Of a DNA stretch of 64,000 bases, positions 41,046 to 50,655 are shown piece after piece. The first letter of the stretch is position 1. Each line of letters opens with the position of its first letter. Position numbers and translations under genes: made by a program. Origin of the DNA: Pseudactinotalea suaedae (GTDB lineage: Bacteria; Actinomycetota; Actinomycetes; Actinomycetales; Beutenbergiaceae). Where the stretch lies: positions 124,001 to 188,000 of the forward strand of contig NZ_WNXY01000009.1 in assembly GCF_009733815.1 (NCBI RefSeq), written 5' to 3'. The notes under the pieces are model-generated. The model ran no database searches. It was not told the DNA's origin and saw only the letters and a program-made list of their open reading frames with translations.

Positions 41046-42935
41046 GTGACGATCATGCAGGGACGCTCGGACGGCGGACCACGGACCATGCCTGCACGTC
41101 GAGGCTCTCGACGGCTCGTCCGGCCGCTGGTCCAGGGGGTCCTGCTGCTGCTGACGACCACCGCCGCGCTCACGCTCGTCTGGCTCAACCGGGGCCCGTG
41201 GTGGGGGTGGGCGCTGGTCCTGGTGCTGCTCGCGGGTCTCGCTGTGGGCGTGCACAGGCTGCAGGGGCGGCGGGCGTTGCTGCGGGCCGGGGCGTGGCTG
41301 CTGGGCACGGCCCTGGTCTGCACGACGGCCGTGGTCGCCTATCCGCCCGCAGGCACGCGACCGGCGGGCGGCAGCGATCCCGCGCCCACGGGCCAGGTCG
41401 CCACGCAGGAGGGTCCCGTGCGGGGTGTTCTCAACGACGCCCGCACCGTGGAGATCTTCGCGGGCATCCCGTACGCCGAGCCGCCGGTCGGAGACCTGCG
41501 GTGGCGCGCACCCGAGCCGCTCGAGGCGCGCGAGGGGGTGTTCGTCGCCGACCGGTTCTCGGCGGTGCCGGTCCAGGCGAGGTCCACCTTCGCCAGCCGG
41601 GCTCTCTCCCGGCTCGTGGCCGTGCCCCTCGAGGAGACGTTGCTCAACCCCTACCAGGTGAGCGAGGACAGTCTCACGCTCAACATCTGGCGGAGCACGG
41701 CCCCGCACTCCGACGCTCTTCCTGTGCTCGTGTACATCCCCGGTGGGGGCTTCGCCACGGGGTCGGGCGCGCTGCCCCTGTACGACGGCGAGGCGCTCGC
41801 CTCTCGGGGCGACGTCGTCACGGTCACCCTCAACTACCGGCTCGGTGTGCTCGGGTTCCTCACCCATCCCGAGCTGGCGGAGGAGTCCGACCATGCGGCG
41901 TCGGGGAACTACGGGATCCTCGATCAGATCGCCGCGCTGAGGTGGGTACGGGACAACATCGCGTCCTTCGGCGGCGACCCCGACCGGGTGACGATCGCGG
42001 GCGAGTCAGCGGGCGGTGAGAGCGTCTGCATCCTGGGTGCGACGCCGCTCGCCGCCGGTCTGCTCGACGGCATCATCGCGGGCAGCGGCGCGTGCATGGG
42101 CACGACCGGTGACACCGAGGACGGTGACCAGTTCGACACCCGCGAGGCGGCGGAGGACGCCGGCCGCCGGCTGAGCGAGGAGCTCGGGGGCGCCACGATC
42201 GAGGAGATGCGTGTCATGCCCGTCGAACGCATCCTCGAGGCCTCGGGCGGGCTCGCCTCGCACTGGCGGCCTGCCATCGACGGCCACGTCCTGCCCACCC
42301 TGCCCGCGGAGATCTACGCCGCCGGGGACCAGCACGACGTGCCGATCCTCGTCGGCAGCAACGCCGACGAGGCCTCGCTCGCGCTCGCGCTCCCCCCGGA
42401 CCTGGATGTCGAGGAGTACCGGTCGTCGGCTCAGGAGACCTACGGAGAGCTGGCCGACCGGTTCCTGGAGCTCTATCCCGGCGATACGGCGGACCAGGCA
42501 CTGACGTCCTCGCTGCAGGCCCAGACGGACAGGGTCATGACCCGCGCGATGTTCCGGTGGGCACACCTGCAGACACAGTCCGGAGACGCCGACGCCTACC
42601 TGTACTTCTTCTCGCACACCCCGCCCGAGGCCGGGCTCGAGATGTACGGCGCCTACCACGGCGCCGAGGTCGCCTACGCCTACGACAACCTCGGGGCCGA
42701 CAGCGACGCGGCCTACACCGAGGCCGACTACCGCCTGCGTGACCAGATGAGCGGGTACTGGGTGGCGTTCGCGGTCACCGGAGACCCGAACGGATCGGGC
42801 CTGCCGCTCTGGCCGACCATCGAGAGCGCACCCGACCAGGTCATGGAGTTCCTCGCTACCGGCGGCGAGACGAGACCGCGCCCGCGTGCCGACGCCATCG
42901 ACTTCTGGATGGCCTACGAAGGCCCGATCCCGTGA
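41046..42935 (+). CDS. Membrane-anchored carboxylesterase (type B)
   Basis: A 629-residue protein. Three membrane helices come first (LVQGVLLLLTTTAALTLVWL; GWALVLVLLAGLAVGVHRL; GAWLLGTALVCTTAVVAYPP). Then comes an extracytoplasmic alpha/beta hydrolase of the carboxylesterase/para-nitrobenzyl esterase family, with IFAGIPYAEPPVGDLRWRAP, the oxyanion region PVLVYIPGGGFATGSG, nucleophile elbow TIAGESAGGESV, an acid in GSNADEASL and the catalytic histidine in MYGAYHGAEVAYAY. It cleaves esters at the cell surface; the substrate is unknown. GTG 41046 has AGGAG six bases upstream. The three-helix anchor is unusual for this family. Its promoter resembles the MerR-type elements nearby. Confidence 0.9.
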   Translation: MTIMQGRSDGGPRTMPARRGSRRLVRPLVQGVLLLLTTTAALTLVWLNRGPWWGWALVLVLLAGLAVGVHRLQGRRALLRAGAWLLGTALVCTTAVVAYPPAGTRPAGGSDPAPTGQVATQEGPVRGVLNDARTVEIFAGIPYAEPPVGDLRWRAPEPLEAREGVFVADRFSAVPVQARSTFASRALSRLVAVPLEETLLNPYQVSEDSLTLNIWRSTAPHSDALPVLVYIPGGGFATGSGALPLYDGEALASRGDVVTVTLNYRLGVLGFLTHPELAEESDHAASGNYGILDQIAALRWVRDNIASFGGDPDRVTIAGESAGGESVCILGATPLAAGLLDGIIAGSGACMGTTGDTEDGDQFDTREAAEDAGRRLSEELGGATIEEMRVMPVERILEASGGLASHWRPAIDGHVLPTLPAEIYAAGDQHDVPILVGSNADEASLALALPPDLDVEEYRSSAQETYGELADRFLELYPGDTADQALTSSLQAQTDRVMTRAMFRWAHLQTQSGDADAYLYFFSHTPPEAGLEMYGAYHGAEVAYAYDNLGADSDAAYTEADYRLRDQMSGYWVAFAVTGDPNGSGLPLWPTIESAPDQVMEFLATGGETRPRPRADAIDFWMAYEGPIP

Positions 42936-43015
42936 CCGTTTACGGTCGTACCGGCCTGCGCGCCTCCGATGTCGTCAGCGGCGGCGCGCACGCTCGTGCA
43001 CGACAACCAGAATAG
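42932..43015 (+). pseudogene. 27-codon remnant resembling an aldo/keto reductase N-terminus
   Basis: A reading frame begins with a GTG that overlaps the esterase stop (GTGA) and encodes VTVYGRTGLRASDVVSGGAH before a nearby TAG. The segment YGRTGLRASD resembles the conserved start of aldo/keto reductases (LGRTGLRVS). The rest of such a gene is missing; the quinone oxidoreductase gene begins 12 bases later. It may be the scar of a deletion that joined the two flanking genes. GACCGTTTACGGTC at 42934-42947 is also an inverted repeat. Confidence 0.4.
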
Positions 43016-43027
43016 GGAAGGAAGCAC

Positions 43028-43960
43028 ATGCTGGGATGGTCGACGGCGCCTGGCGCGTCAGGCGGACTGAGCCTTCGCGAGCTCCCCGAGCCCGCCCCGC
43101 TCCCCCACGAGGCGTTGGTGCGCGTCGAGGCGTTCGCCCCCAACCCTGGGGACCTCGAAGGCTTGGCGGCTTCTCCCGCCGGCGCGGTGCCCGGGTGGGA
43201 CGGAAGTGGTGTCGTGCTGGCCCCGGCCGCCGACGGTCACGGGCCGGAGGCGGGCGAACGCGTCCTGTTCCTCGGGCTCGCCGGCGGCTGGGCGCAGCGT
43301 CGTGCGGTACCGCACACGATGACCGCCACGGCCCCCGCCGATGCCCCGTGGGAACGGCTCGCGGTGCTGCCGGTTCCCGCAACCAGCGCCCTGCGGGCGT
43401 TGCGGCGCCTCGGCTCGGTCCTCGGGCGGCGCGTGCTGGTCGTGGGTGCGACCAGCGCGGTCGGCAGCATGGCCGTGCAGCTCGCCGCCCGATCGGGCGC
43501 ACGTGTCATCGCGATCGCACGGGACCACGCGCAGCACGAGGCTCTGCGTCAGCTCGGTGCGAGCGAGGTCCACACCACGCTGGCCACCGTGACGTCGCGC
43601 GTGCACGGCGCGATCGACATGATCGGTGGCGAGCACCTCGTGGACGCCTACGCGCTGCTCCAGCCGGGAGGAACGGTCATCGCGCTCGGACATGCCGCCG
43701 GTGCGGACGAGATCTTCCGGTACGGAGCCTTCGTCGCCGACCCCACGACGGCGGATCGCTCCATCACGAGCTTCTTCCTGGGGTCGGAGCCCGACCTGGA
43801 CTCCGAGATGGGCTACCTGGCCGCGCTCCCCGACCTGGAGGTCGGCGAGATCGAGGTTCGGCCCTGGACCGAGCTCGCGACCTGGATCGACGCCGGGGCT
43901 CCGCGTCGATCAGGTCGGGTCGTCTTCCGCGTGGACCAGAGCGCTTCGCCACCGCTCTGA
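43028..43960 (+). CDS. Zinc-binding-dehydrogenase/quinone oxidoreductase family protein
   Basis: A 310-residue medium-chain dehydrogenase/reductase without the zinc ligand set, as in QOR-type enzymes. The N-terminal GroES-like domain includes RELPEPAPLPHEALVRVEAF and WDGSGVVLAPAADGHGPEAG. The NADPH fold is VLVVGATSAVGSMAVQLAAR, followed by GARVIAIARDHAQHEALRQL. Enzymes of this type reduce quinones or enones with NADPH. GGGAAGGAA is the ribosome binding site. It lies 92 bases after the esterase and is probably in the same transcription unit. A weak GCGACG/CGTCGC hairpin (43968-43991) separates it from the convergent DUF2252 gene. Confidence 0.9.
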   Translation: MLGWSTAPGASGGLSLRELPEPAPLPHEALVRVEAFAPNPGDLEGLAASPAGAVPGWDGSGVVLAPAADGHGPEAGERVLFLGLAGGWAQRRAVPHTMTATAPADAPWERLAVLPVPATSALRALRRLGSVLGRRVLVVGATSAVGSMAVQLAARSGARVIAIARDHAQHEALRQLGASEVHTTLATVTSRVHGAIDMIGGEHLVDAYALLQPGGTVIALGHAAGADEIFRYGAFVADPTTADRSITSFFLGSEPDLDSEMGYLAALPDLEVGEIEVRPWTELATWIDAGAPRRSGRVVFRVDQSASPPL

Positions 43961-43991
43961 CGGCCGGGCGACGGGTTACCTGAGTCGTCGC

Positions 43992-45368
43992 TCACCACGC
44001 TCGTTCAGCAGCGGTGATCTCGCCGCCCGCGATCGAGGTGCGCAGCTCGGCGTGATCAGTGAGGGTCTGCTGGGCGTAGGCGCGGCCGGACCGGAGGATG
44101 CCGTCAGCGAAGGCGTGGCCCTTGCCGATGTAGGCGGCGATCGCCTGGGGGTCACCGCTGCGCGCATGCGACTTCGCCAGTGCGTGACCGCACGCCGCCG
44201 CGAACTGGGGCAGGTACCCGGAGACCTGCTTGCCGTTCGCGATGACCTTCATGTCGCGGAACTGCCGGACGTAGTAGTCGAAGCCGTCGACGCGCATGTG
44301 GCCGAGGAAGATGTCGCTCGCTGTCTGCATCAGGCGTTGCCCGACCACCACGCGTTCCCCGTGGTGCGAGAACTCGCTGGGACCGAGGAACTCCTCGTAC
44401 ACCGATGCGGTCGCCTGCTTCACCTGCGAGAACAGCGGCTGGTGCCCGCTGTCACCCTCGAGGAGGTGCAGCCACACCCGCATGCCGACGCTCCCGACGC
44501 CGACGATCTGCCGGACCGAGTCGATGCGGGTGAACCTGTCGACGAGTCGACGCAGATGGGCCGGGATGGAGGCGAGATACGTGTCGAAGACCTGCTCGTA
44601 GGCCCGGACCTTCTGCTCGTCGCTCACACCCTCGTCGACCCGCTTCATCGGGTCCAAGGTGATCCGGCGTCGCCCGTTCTCCTCGCTGACGAGCTGCCGC
44701 GCCGCACCGTGATGGGTCCGCTTCCTCGACTGCTTCTCGATCGCGCGAGCGGTGGCTTCGGCGAACTCCGAGCTCAGCCCCCGCAGGGGCACGTCGGCGG
44801 TGATCTGGTCGTACCAGACGTCCAGCTCCCCCATGCGGGCGTACCGGCGCATCGCGCTGCGATAGCCCTCGAGCACGGCGCTCGCGGCATCCTCGGCGCA
44901 CGCGGCGCCGAGTCGCTCCGCGTCGGCCAGCACGTTGACGCTCGTCACCAACCGCTTCAGGTCCCACTCGAAGGGCCCCGGGAGGGTCTCGTCGAAGTCT
45001 CTCGCGTCGAAGAGCAGGCGCCGCTCGGGCGAGGCCCAGAACCCGAAGTTGAGGACGTGCGCGTCGCCGCACATCTGCACGGTCAGACCCGAGTGCGGCG
45101 CGGAAGCGAGGTCGGCGGCCATGACGGCGGCCGCGCCCCGCAGGTAGGCCCATGACGAGGACGCCATGCGCGCGTATCTCAGCGGCAACAGCTGGGGGTC
45201 GCGAACGGCCTCCTGCGCGCGCAGGCGGTCGACGGCTCGCGCGCTCCGGGTGCGGGGGTCCCACGCCGAACCGCGCCGCGGCGCCCGACGACGAGCATCT
45301 CGACCTGCCTGGGCGTCCGCGCTGACGTTCTCCGACGCGCGCACTCGTGGCAGCCGTTCGGTGCTCAT
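43992..45368 (-). CDS. DUF2252 domain-containing protein
   Basis: A 458-residue protein of the DUF2252 family, distantly related to aminoglycoside-phosphotransferase/protein-kinase-like folds. Diagnostic stretches are LLPLRYARMASSSWAYLRGA, LTVQMCGDAHVLNFGFWASP (GDAHxxNFG), FDARDFDETLPGPFEWDLKR and DYYVRQFRDMKVIANGKQVS near the C-terminus. The GDAHxxNFG and DFDE motifs match the catalytic loop and metal-binding acid of kinase-like proteins, so a small-molecule kinase activity is possible but unproven. Its ATG overlaps the glutaminase stop by four bases, placing it as third gene of the GNAT-glutaminase-DUF2252 operon. Confidence 0.9.
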   Translation of the reverse strand: MSTERLPRVRASENVSADAQAGRDARRRAPRRGSAWDPRTRSARAVDRLRAQEAVRDPQLLPLRYARMASSSWAYLRGAAAVMAADLASAPHSGLTVQMCGDAHVLNFGFWASPERRLLFDARDFDETLPGPFEWDLKRLVTSVNVLADAERLGAACAEDAASAVLEGYRSAMRRYARMGELDVWYDQITADVPLRGLSSEFAEATARAIEKQSRKRTHHGAARQLVSEENGRRRITLDPMKRVDEGVSDEQKVRAYEQVFDTYLASIPAHLRRLVDRFTRIDSVRQIVGVGSVGMRVWLHLLEGDSGHQPLFSQVKQATASVYEEFLGPSEFSHHGERVVVGQRLMQTASDIFLGHMRVDGFDYYVRQFRDMKVIANGKQVSGYLPQFAAACGHALAKSHARSGDPQAIAAYIGKGHAFADGILRSGRAYAQQTLTDHAELRTSIAGGEITAAERAW

Positions 45369-46693
45369 GCGTTCCTCGCGGAGGTGGACGCGCCCCGGTG
45401 CTCGGCCGCGCCGTGACGCGACCCGACGACCTGCTCGAGCTCGTCGACGACGGTGAGCCGACCGCCGTCGCCGGGGTCGGGCTCCGGGATGATCGCCTCC
45501 GGGTCCACGAGGTAGACCTCGTGACCGTCGAGCGTCAGCCGACGCGCGACCTCGAGGAGCATGCGTCGCGCCACGTCGTCGATCGAGTGGACCAGCGAGA
45601 CGTCGAGCACCACCCGGGGCTCCACGGGGGCGGTCTCGAGCACCTCGCGAACGACCCGCTCGGCGCCGGCGAAGCGGATCCCACCCTGCAGCCGCAGCAC
45701 CCAGGTCGCGTCATCGCCGACGCCGCGGACCTTGGCGCACCGCACGACCGCACGCGTCGTGGGCGGGACCTCCATCACGTGCAGTCCCATGTCGGAGGTG
45801 AACCGCTCGAACAGGGACACGCCGCGCACGCTGTTCCCGTGCACGTCCAGCCGAGGCGAGAAGGTCGCGATGCCCAGCTGGCCGGGCAGCGCTCCGATCA
45901 ACCCGCCGGCCACCCCGCTCTTCGCCGGTATCCCGACGTGGGTGGCCCAGTCGCCCGCCGCGTCGTACATCCCGCAGGTGGCCATGACGCTCAGCACCTG
46001 ACGCACCACGGCGTGGTCGACGACCTGCTCGTTCGTGAGCGGATTCACGCCGCGATTGGCCAGCGTGGCCGCCATCATCGCCAGGTCCCGCGCGGTCACG
46101 AGCACCGAGCACTGCCGCGTGTAGCCATCGACGACGTCCACGGGGTCTTCCGTGATGATGCCGTGGCTGCGGAGCATGTGCGCGATCGCGAGGTTGCGGT
46201 GCGCGTGCGTCATCTCCGAGGCGTGCACCACCTCGTCGACCCTGAGACGACGACCCGCGAACGCCGACAGCCCCGCGAGCACGCGTTCCACCCGCTCGGC
46301 GGCATCCAGGTGCTCCGGGCCGGCCAGCGCGTGGGTGGTGATCGCCCCGGCGTTGATCATGGGGTTGAGCGGTCGCCCGGTCCCGCGCTCGAGCGAGATC
46401 TGGTTGAACGCCTCGCCCGACGGCTCGACGCCCACTTTCGCGAGCACCGGGTCGACACCGCGATCCGCGAGGGCCAGGGCGTACGTGAACGGTTTCGAGA
46501 TCGACTGGATCGTGAGCTCGACATCGACATCCCCGGAGCCGTAGACCTCGCCGTCGACCGTCGCGAAGACCGCGGCCAGCCGGTGGGGATCCGCCGCGGC
46601 GAGCTCGGGGATGTAGCCCGCCGTCTCACCGGAGACGTCCGCGCGGACGTCGGCGAGCACCTCGTCCAGGTAGTCCGGGATCACTGACCGCAC
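45365..46693 (-). CDS. glsA: Glutaminase with C-terminal STAS domain
   Basis: A 442-residue enzyme that hydrolyses glutamine to glutamate and ammonia. The serine-lysine catalytic motif of the beta-lactamase-like fold is LTIQSISKPFTYALALADRG (S-x-x-K). NPMINAGAITTHALAG, ERVLAGLSAFAGRRL and VGIPAKSGVAGGLIGALPGQ are further GlsA signatures. After residue 310 a STAS domain (VVLDVSLVHSIDDVARRMLL) follows, as in glutaminases that polymerise or sense partners. Start GTG 46693 is chosen from GGAGGA six bases upstream. The operon order GNAT-glutaminase-DUF2252 suggests a joint stress role, such as acid resistance by ammonia release (inference). Confidence 0.93.
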   Translation of the reverse strand: MRSVIPDYLDEVLADVRADVSGETAGYIPELAAADPHRLAAVFATVDGEVYGSGDVDVELTIQSISKPFTYALALADRGVDPVLAKVGVEPSGEAFNQISLERGTGRPLNPMINAGAITTHALAGPEHLDAAERVERVLAGLSAFAGRRLRVDEVVHASEMTHAHRNLAIAHMLRSHGIITEDPVDVVDGYTRQCSVLVTARDLAMMAATLANRGVNPLTNEQVVDHAVVRQVLSVMATCGMYDAAGDWATHVGIPAKSGVAGGLIGALPGQLGIATFSPRLDVHGNSVRGVSLFERFTSDMGLHVMEVPPTTRAVVRCAKVRGVGDDATWVLRLQGGIRFAGAERVVREVLETAPVEPRVVLDVSLVHSIDDVARRMLLEVARRLTLDGHEVYLVDPEAIIPEPDPGDGGRLTVVDELEQVVGSRHGAAEHRGASTSARNA

Positions 46694-46715
46694 GAGCTGT
46701 CCTCCGCCGGTGAGG

Positions 46716-47132
46716 TCAGGAACGGTGTCGGGTGAGGCGGCCGACCAGGACGATGTCCTCGCGCGTGGACGTCCGGAACACACCCCCTGCGGCGACGAAC
46801 TCGGCGCCGTGCCGCTCGAGGTGACGGGCGAACAACGGGCACAGCGGCACGACCACCTGTCCTAGCCGGATGCTGTCCGCGAGCGCCTCCTCCACCAGCA
46901 GCTTCGCCAACCCCCGGCCACCGAAGGCCGACTGCACCTCGGTGTGGAAGAAGATCCGCTCGCCCTCGGCCCCCGGCGGGTCGACGTACTCGGCCCGGCC
47001 GACCGGAGCTCCGCCGTCGACGGCGACCGTGTAGGCGCCGACCGGGTCGGCGGCCTCGACGGCCACCGTCACACTCGCGCCGCGGTTGTCGGTCAGCGCG
47101 TCAGCCAGGCGGCTGGCGTCGTCATCGATCAT
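46716..47132 (-). CDS. GNAT-family N-acetyltransferase (YjdJ/COG2388 type)
   Basis: A 138-residue small acetyltransferase. Conserved parts are GGAPVGRAEYVDPPGAEGER, IFFHTEVQSAFGGRGLAKLL (the GNAT acetyl-CoA loop, here GGRGLAK) and VVPLCPLFARHLERHGAEFV. Members acetylate amino groups of proteins or metabolites; the target here is unknown. ATG 47132 has GGAG eight bases before it, and the MerR-type promoter predicts transcription from about 47192, which rules out the far-upstream GTG 47207. It is the first gene of the operon, 22 bases before glutaminase. Confidence 0.87.
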   Translation of the reverse strand: MIDDDASRLADALTDNRGASVTVAVEAADPVGAYTVAVDGGAPVGRAEYVDPPGAEGERIFFHTEVQSAFGGRGLAKLLVEEALADSIRLGQVVVPLCPLFARHLERHGAEFVAAGGVFRTSTREDIVLVGRLTRHRS

Positions 47133-47198
47133 GAGATGCACTCCAGGTGCTCGTGCGTCGCCTCGATCCGGTGACGCTGTCGGATATCGCTTCGCGTC

Positions 47199-47229
47199 AG
47201 TGGACACCGTGTTCTCGGCACACGGTCAA
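47199..47229 (-). promoter_or_regulatory. MerR-type promoter of the GNAT-glutaminase-DUF2252 operon
   Basis: Minus strand: TTGACC (47229-47224), 19-base spacer holding the dyad ACCGTGT/ACACGGT, TCCACT (47204-47199) as -10. The 25 bases at 47206-47230 match 40884-40908 at all but two positions although the sites are 6.3 kb apart. It overlaps the stop codon of the upstream reductase gene. Confidence 0.6.
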
Positions 47230-47900
47230 GCCGGGCCCCCTGAGGTGGCGCGCACGGCGCCGTCCGGCGTGACCGCGTCGATGGTCAGCAGACGAAGCCG
47301 GTCGGCGTCGACGTTCGCGCCGAAGGCGGGCGTCCCGGGCTCGAGCCGACGGCCCGCGGCGAGACCGCCGATCACGACCGGCTCGAGCCCCAGCACCTCG
47401 ATCAGCTCCGAGACGACTGCGACATCCGCGGGCTCGTCACCGGCGACGGCGATCGCCTTGCGTCCCCGGCCGCCGTCGGGGCGCGCCACGTCCTCGAGAT
47501 CGTGATAGCCCATGTGGTTGAACGCCTTCACCACGCGCGCCCCCTCCAGGTGCTGCTGCACGAGCTCGCTCGAGGAGACCTCGGGAGGGACGAGCCTCTC
47601 GCGTGGGCCGTCGACCTCCCACCAGTGGTTCATCGCATCCACCACGATCTTTCCCCGCAGCTGCGGAGCCGGCAGCTCGCGGTACCGGCTGAGCGGCAGC
47701 GCGAGGATGACCACGTCCGCTGCCTCGGCGGCCTCGGCGGGCCGCACCGCGGTCGCGCCCGGCGTGAGCACCTCGGTGGTCAGGGCGATCCGGGCGGGAT
47801 CACCCGAGCCCGAGACCAGCACGCGGTAGCCGGCCGCGACCGCCATCCGCGCCAGGACGGTGCCGAGCTTGCCCGCGCCCAGGATCCCGATCGTCGTCAT
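47226..47900 (-). CDS. NADPH-dependent F420 reductase-like NAD(P)-binding protein
   Basis: A 224-residue Rossmann-fold protein. The N-terminus [20 protein letters not shown] and VLVSGSGDP (a serine/glycine-rich phosphate-binding loop after strand 2, suggesting NADPH) match the F420-dependent NADP reductase and Npd/YqcA-like family. [20 protein letters not shown] and [20 protein letters not shown] are also typical. It may transfer hydride between NADPH and F420 or reduce another small substrate. Its ATG overlaps the stop of the LLM flavin oxidoreductase gene, an F420- or FMN-type enzyme, which supports a functional pair. The 3' end overlaps the MerR-type promoter. Confidence 0.83.
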   Translation of the reverse strand: MTTIGILGAGKLGTVLARMAVAAGYRVLVSGSGDPARIALTTEVLTPGATAVRPAEAAEAADVVILALPLSRYRELPAPQLRGKIVVDAMNHWWEVDGPRERLVPPEVSSSELVQQHLEGARVVKAFNHMGYHDLEDVARPDGGRGRKAIAVAGDEPADVAVVSELIEVLGLEPVVIGGLAAGRRLEPGTPAFGANVDADRLRLLTIDAVTPDGAVRATSGGPA

Positions 47901-48964
47901 CGGCCGACCGCCGCCAGGGTGGGCTGCTCGGCGAGCAGCTCCCGGACCCGAGGGATGACCTGCGTGCCGTAGAGCTCGATCGAGCGCAGCCGCGCCGTGG
48001 CGGAGACCGCCCCGGCGGCCGAGTAGATCATGTCGAACCGGCCTGCCCCCAGCGTCCGGATCGCGTGGGCGATCTTCGCCGCGACGGTCGAGACCGATCC
48101 CACGTACAGCGAACCGTGCTCCACCTCGGCCTCGAACTCCTCCGGGCGGAGCGGCGGCCAGCCGCGCTGCGCCCCGATCCGGTCACGGATCACCTTGTAG
48201 CCGGGGTAGAACGTCGCCCGAGCCTCGTCGTCGGTGGCGGCGATGAATCCGGGTGAGTGCATGCCGACCGGTTGCGCCGTCGTGCCGAGCTGCTCGCTCG
48301 CGCGCCGGTACAGCTCGACGTACGGTGCGAACCGGTCGGGTGCACCGCCGATGATGGCGAGCATGAGCCCGAATCCGTAGCGGGCGGTACGGATCACCGA
48401 CTGCGGCGACCCGCCGACGCCCACCCAGGTGCGCAGCCGCCCCGAGTCGGTCTTCGGGTACACGTCCGTCTCGTGCAGGGCGGCGCGGGTGGTGCCCTCC
48501 CAGGTGACCGGACCCTCCTCGAGCAACCGGTGGAAGAGGTCGATCTTCTCCTCGAACAGCACGTCGTAGTCCTTCAGGTCGTAACCGAACAGCGGGAAAG
48601 ACTCGGTGAACGAGCCTCGTCCGAGGATCACCTCGGCGCGTCCGTCCGAGAGCGCGTCGACGGTGGCGAAGCGTTGGAACACGCGCACCGGGTCGTCCGA
48701 GGACAGCACGGTCACGCCCGAGGCGAGCCGGATGCGCTCGGTCGCGGTCGCGATGCCGGCCAGCACCGTCTCCGGGGTGGAGATCGCGAACTCCGGCCGG
48801 TGGTGCTCGCCGAGCGCGATCACGTCGACGCCGATCTGGTCGGCCAGCACCGCCTCGGTCACGGTCGCGCGGATCGCCTGCGCGTGCGAGACGATCTCAC
48901 CTCGATCGTCACGGGGCAGGTCGCCGAAGCTGTCGATACCGAACTCGATCTGGGAAACATCCAT
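47897..48964 (-). CDS. LLM-class flavin-dependent oxidoreductase
   Basis: A 355-residue luciferase-like TIM-barrel monooxygenase/reductase. Signature blocks are [80 protein letters not shown] and the C-terminal [19 protein letters not shown]. It uses FMN or F420; substrates in this group are varied. The start [13 protein letters not shown] at ATG 48964 is complete. It leads a two-gene operon with the NADPH-dependent reductase-like gene. A terminator hairpin separates it from the TetR gene upstream on the same strand. Confidence 0.9.
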   Translation of the reverse strand: MDVSQIEFGIDSFGDLPRDDRGEIVSHAQAIRATVTEAVLADQIGVDVIALGEHHRPEFAISTPETVLAGIATATERIRLASGVTVLSSDDPVRVFQRFATVDALSDGRAEVILGRGSFTESFPLFGYDLKDYDVLFEEKIDLFHRLLEEGPVTWEGTTRAALHETDVYPKTDSGRLRTWVGVGGSPQSVIRTARYGFGLMLAIIGGAPDRFAPYVELYRRASEQLGTTAQPVGMHSPGFIAATDDEARATFYPGYKVIRDRIGAQRGWPPLRPEEFEAEVEHGSLYVGSVSTVAAKIAHAIRTLGAGRFDMIYSAAGAVSATARLRSIELYGTQVIPRVRELLAEQPTLAAVGR

Positions 48965-49001
48965 GTCGTGCGGCTCCTCTCGAGCCAGGCTGGGGTCGGC
49001 G

Positions 49002-49038
49002 ACGACAGCGGTTCGGCAGGTGCCGTCACCGCTGTCGT
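49002..49038 (-). terminator. Terminator hairpin of the hydrolase-TetR operon
   Basis: ACGACAGCGGT (49002-49012) and ACCGCTGTCGT (49028-49038) form a perfect 11-base stem, and CGGC/GCCG inside the loop extends it. It begins 57 bases past the TetR stop codon. Confidence 0.75.
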
Positions 49039-49094
49039 GCCGTGGAAGGTGTGTGCTCCCCTGCGAACCACGGGAGCGGGGTCGGTCGGGCCGG

Positions 49095-49670
49095 TCAGCG
49101 GTGGTCGGTGCGCCCAGCCATCGCGACGTCGATCAGCACCTCGGCCGCGGCCCGCGCGGACAGCGCCGCATCGGGAGCCCCGGAGATCGCCGCGGAGGTC
49201 TGCGCGCCCTCGGCGAGGATGGCCAGCTGCGGGCCGAGCGAGGTCGGTGCTCCGATCTCGCCGACGAGGGCGTCCACGTACCGCTGGAAGGACGCCTTGT
49301 GGTCGCGCACCGCCTCCGCGACCCGAGTGCTGTCGGCACCGAGCTCGGCGAACGCGTTGATGAAGCCGCAGCCGCGGAAGTCGTCCTCGTCGAACCAGTC
49401 GGCGAGATAGTCGTAGACGGCGAGGAGACGCTCGCGCGGCTCCGCGATCCCGGCCATGGCGCTCTCCAGGCCCGACGTCCAGAGCTGGTGTCGGTGCTCC
49501 AGCACCGCGATCACGAGATCCTCCTTGGAGGGGAACTCCCGGTAGATCGCCTTGAGCGAGGCACCCGCCGCGTCGCGCACCGCGTCCATCCCGACCCGGC
49601 CGATCCCGTGGCCGTAGAACAGCCGGTCGGCTGCCTCCACGACCCGGGTGCGCACGTCCTTGTCGGTCAT
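49095..49670 (-). CDS. TetR-family transcriptional regulator
   Basis: A 191-residue regulator with HTH VVEAADRLFYGHGIGRVGMD, then AVRDAAGASLKAIYREFPSK. The C-terminal domain is of the type with FRGCGFINAFAELG (TetR_C_11-like). It follows the alpha/beta hydrolase gene by 31 bases and is in the same operon. Two similar elements, GAGAACGAAGGTCCTC (50571-50586) and GAGAACGAACGTTCTC (50607-50622), lie upstream of the hydrolase and are the likely operators, giving autoregulation. ATG 49670 is selected by the normal distance to the HTH. Confidence 0.92.
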   Translation of the reverse strand: MTDKDVRTRVVEAADRLFYGHGIGRVGMDAVRDAAGASLKAIYREFPSKEDLVIAVLEHRHQLWTSGLESAMAGIAEPRERLLAVYDYLADWFDEDDFRGCGFINAFAELGADSTRVAEAVRDHKASFQRYVDALVGEIGAPTSLGPQLAILAEGAQTSAAISGAPDAALSARAAAEVLIDVAMAGRTDHR

Positions 49671-49701
49671 CGCCTCACCGTACCCGCGGCTGCGCAACCG
49701 G

Positions 49702-50655
<954 letters not shown>

